The position numbers and the translations under genes are program-made. Positions 24,549 to 25,906 of a stretch of 25,906 nt of DNA are shown in pieces. Below the pieces are notes generated by a model. It was not told where the DNA came from, made no database searches, and saw nothing but the letters and a program-made list of their open reading frames with translations. Numbering within the stretch: position 1 is the first letter of the stretch; each line of letters opens with the position of its first letter. The stretch comes from Chloroflexota bacterium. GTDB taxonomy: Bacteria; Chloroflexota; Chloroflexia; QHBQ01; JADMIH01. The stretch lies in assembly GCA_015478675.1 (NCBI GenBank), contig JADMIH010000039.1, positions 1 through 25,906 of the forward strand, written 5' to 3'.

Positions 24549-25667
24549 CTAGAATGGACCGGCGTCGTGCACGATTTTTTCTACGTCTATCGCGTTGCCG
24601 CCGGAGATGCCACCGCCGCTCTTGACCTTGTACACCAACCGGGCGCTATTCGAAGAAGCGGGATTCAACAGCCCCCTGTCATACTCTGTGAAGAGCTTGG
24701 TCGCGTTCCAATTCTCCAGTGTCAGGGGAGGGTCGTTCGGGCCAGGCTTAACCTGGGTTGGGAACCTCTTCTTGATCTCAGAGGTCGTGTGGTCACCCGT
24801 TGGGTCTTGCCCTGTATCTATAATGTTGAATACAGATTCTCGTGAGCGCTGAGAGGTCACAGCCGAATACTCGACACCCTTCTGCGCCCCAGCATTGAGC
24901 ATGTTGGCGTCACCGTAGATCGTGCCGATGTCGGCCCCTTCACCTGTGACCACATGCACGCCTTCCTTGCAATATTTATCATGGAAGTATTTGGTAGCGC
25001 TTCCCACGTATGCATTACTCAGGAACATGTTGTATGCCGCCAGATTGAACTCGTGCGCCTCTTTGTTGTGATCCGCGTTCAGGCCTGCATCCAAACGGCT
25101 ATATGCGAGTGTAGCGTTATAAGCTCCCTTGCTTTTGCCCTTCTTGTCCCTTTTAAGTACATCTATCATATTCTGGTTCAGGGACCACACTTCTTTCTTG
25201 TTCTTGAACCAGCCCTTCGTTGTCTTTGTAGCAAAGTTTTGCTCAACCAGTTTATCCATGAGCTTTCGCGCCTCACTGCTCGTCACAGGGTACTGAGAAT
25301 GCTTTGAGGCTGCTTCAGGCGTCAGGTGCTTCATACTCGTTTTCTTGAATGCCGCACGCCGCCACCACATCATGAAGACTATTTCAGGCTTTGCTTGTAG
25401 GCCCACCTTGGCGGTGGCTGCCTCTACACTCTTGGCATTACCCCTGTGCATCATGTCATCCAGGGCTTGCGGGTTGGACTTCAAGTCCTGGTTGGCGACA
25501 GTGCTGGCCATGGCCCACTGCGCTTTAGCAGCGCCCGTGGTGCCCAGGTTCTTGTTATCTACGTTGGCCCACTTGACAAACTCCTGCATAACTTTGGTTT
25601 TGTCTATCAAGTGCCCGCCCGCGAAGGAGTCTTGCAAGTAGTGCTCTCCAAAGGCGTTCTTGAGCAT
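24549..25667 (-). CDS. 5'-incomplete gene; zinc phospholipase C / S1-P1 nuclease-like HxxxDxxxxxH motif
   Basis: From the first ATG the product has 372 residues, but the frame continues in a coding-like manner to a TAG at 25857-25859, adding 63 codons with the stretch ACHFAPYSWDAWQEYHDGA and no ATG, GTG or TTG. The segment FGEHYLQDSFAGGHL (about 6-20 from the ATG) contains H-x3-D-x5-H, the spacing of the zinc ligands in zinc-dependent phospholipase C and S1/P1 nucleases. Other typical ligands, an N-terminal Trp and later His/Glu, are not evident. The C-terminal half has IGTIYGDANMLNAGAQKGVEYSAV and a Gly-rich tail. There is no signal peptide in what is visible. Either the 5' part is lost, the start codon is mutated, or a non-standard start is used. 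Enzyme assignment is tentative. Confidence 0.5.
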   Translation of the reverse strand: MLKNAFGEHYLQDSFAGGHLIDKTKVMQEFVKWANVDNKNLGTTGAAKAQWAMASTVANQDLKSNPQALDDMMHRGNAKSVEAATAKVGLQAKPEIVFMMWWRRAAFKKTSMKHLTPEAASKHSQYPVTSSEARKLMDKLVEQNFATKTTKGWFKNKKEVWSLNQNMIDVLKRDKKGKSKGAYNATLAYSRLDAGLNADHNKEAHEFNLAAYNMFLSNAYVGSATKYFHDKYCKEGVHVVTGEGADIGTIYGDANMLNAGAQKGVEYSAVTSQRSRESVFNIIDTGQDPTGDHTTSEIKKRFPTQVKPGPNDPPLTLENWNATKLFTEYDRGLLNPASSNSARLVYKVKSGGGISGGNAIDVEKIVHDAGPF

Positions 25668-25844
25668 AGCTTTGTTGGCGAGGTCGTCCGCTTTGGCCTG
25701 ATCTCCCTGGAGCTTGGCTGCATGAGAAGCTTTTGCATCCGCTACTGCGCCGTCGTGATACTCTTGCCAGGCGTCCCAGCTATAGGGCGCAAAGTGGCAG
25801 GCGTTGCGCTCCAGGGCCGCGAAGTACCGCTCGCTCTGGGCTTT

Positions 25845-25902
25845 TCCTTCTCCCCTCTAAGTCCTACAGCCGCAGTTATATAATGTTAAAATAGATCTCC
25901 AA
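25845..25902 (-). promoter_or_regulatory. promoter and ribosome site upstream of the startless gene
   Basis: On the minus strand TTGGAG (25897-25902), a 16-bp spacer and TATAAC (25875-25880) make a plausible promoter in an AT-rich stretch. A strong purine-rich AGAGGGGAGAAGGA follows at 25845-25858. No standard start codon stands at the right distance in the gene's frame. Confidence 0.45.
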
Positions 25903-25906
25903 GAGA

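Overview
The window reads as a stretch of a bacterial chromosome carrying about fifteen protein genes. I recognise no tRNA, rRNA, CRISPR array, phage gene or transposase. The organism is most likely a member of the Chloroflexota, perhaps a monoderm, Ktedonobacteria-like lineage. Reasons are the moderately high GC, the overall look of SecA, GlyA and GuaB, an LPXTG-anchored wall protein, and G/C-rich dispersed repeats of a kind common in such genomes. This placement is an inference, not a measurement.

Layout. Positions 110-1297 (-) encode a PAP2-type membrane phosphatase with a long disordered N-terminus. Divergent from it, 1568-1819 (+) encodes a small hydrophilic stress-type protein closed by a strong terminator. 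Then comes guaB (IMP dehydrogenase, 1899-3482, -). Positions 3971-7002 hold an ECF sigma factor and a large membrane anti-sigma factor with a zinc-binding anti-sigma domain and an outside beta-propeller. This pair sits between two inverted copies of a dispersed repeat (3588-3789 and 7053-7170). Next on the + strand are a DAO-family FAD oxidoreductase, an orphan NuoH/HyfC-like membrane protein, an RmlD-like sugar reductase, and a family 2 glycosyltransferase whose start overlaps the RmlD stop. A 23-bp-stem terminator separates these from a Thr-rich LPXTG protein (-).

Positions 12591-19679 (+) carry an unrecognised zinc-ribbon protein with a degenerate HxxxH motif, a very large SecA (1542 residues against about 900 in E. 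coli), and a DUF711 protein. On the - strand galE and galK form a Leloir pair separated by an inverted repeat. Divergent from galE are glyA (serine hydroxymethyltransferase), with a 22-bp perfect palindrome in its leader, and then upp (uracil phosphoribosyltransferase). The right end holds a protein with an HxxxDxxxxxH signature like zinc phospholipase C/S1-P1 enzymes. Its reading frame continues upstream to a stop and offers no normal start codon behind a good promoter and ribosome site.

How they fit together: guaB, upp and glyA are housekeeping nucleotide and one-carbon functions. galE/galK, rmlD and the glycosyltransferase suggest sugar-nucleotide supply and surface polysaccharide. The sigma/anti-sigma pair, PAP2 phosphatase, LPXTG protein and SecA concern the cell envelope and export. 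The most unusual items are the SecA with two large insertions, the orphan complex-I-like subunit, the repeat-flanked sigma module, and the startless gene at the right edge.
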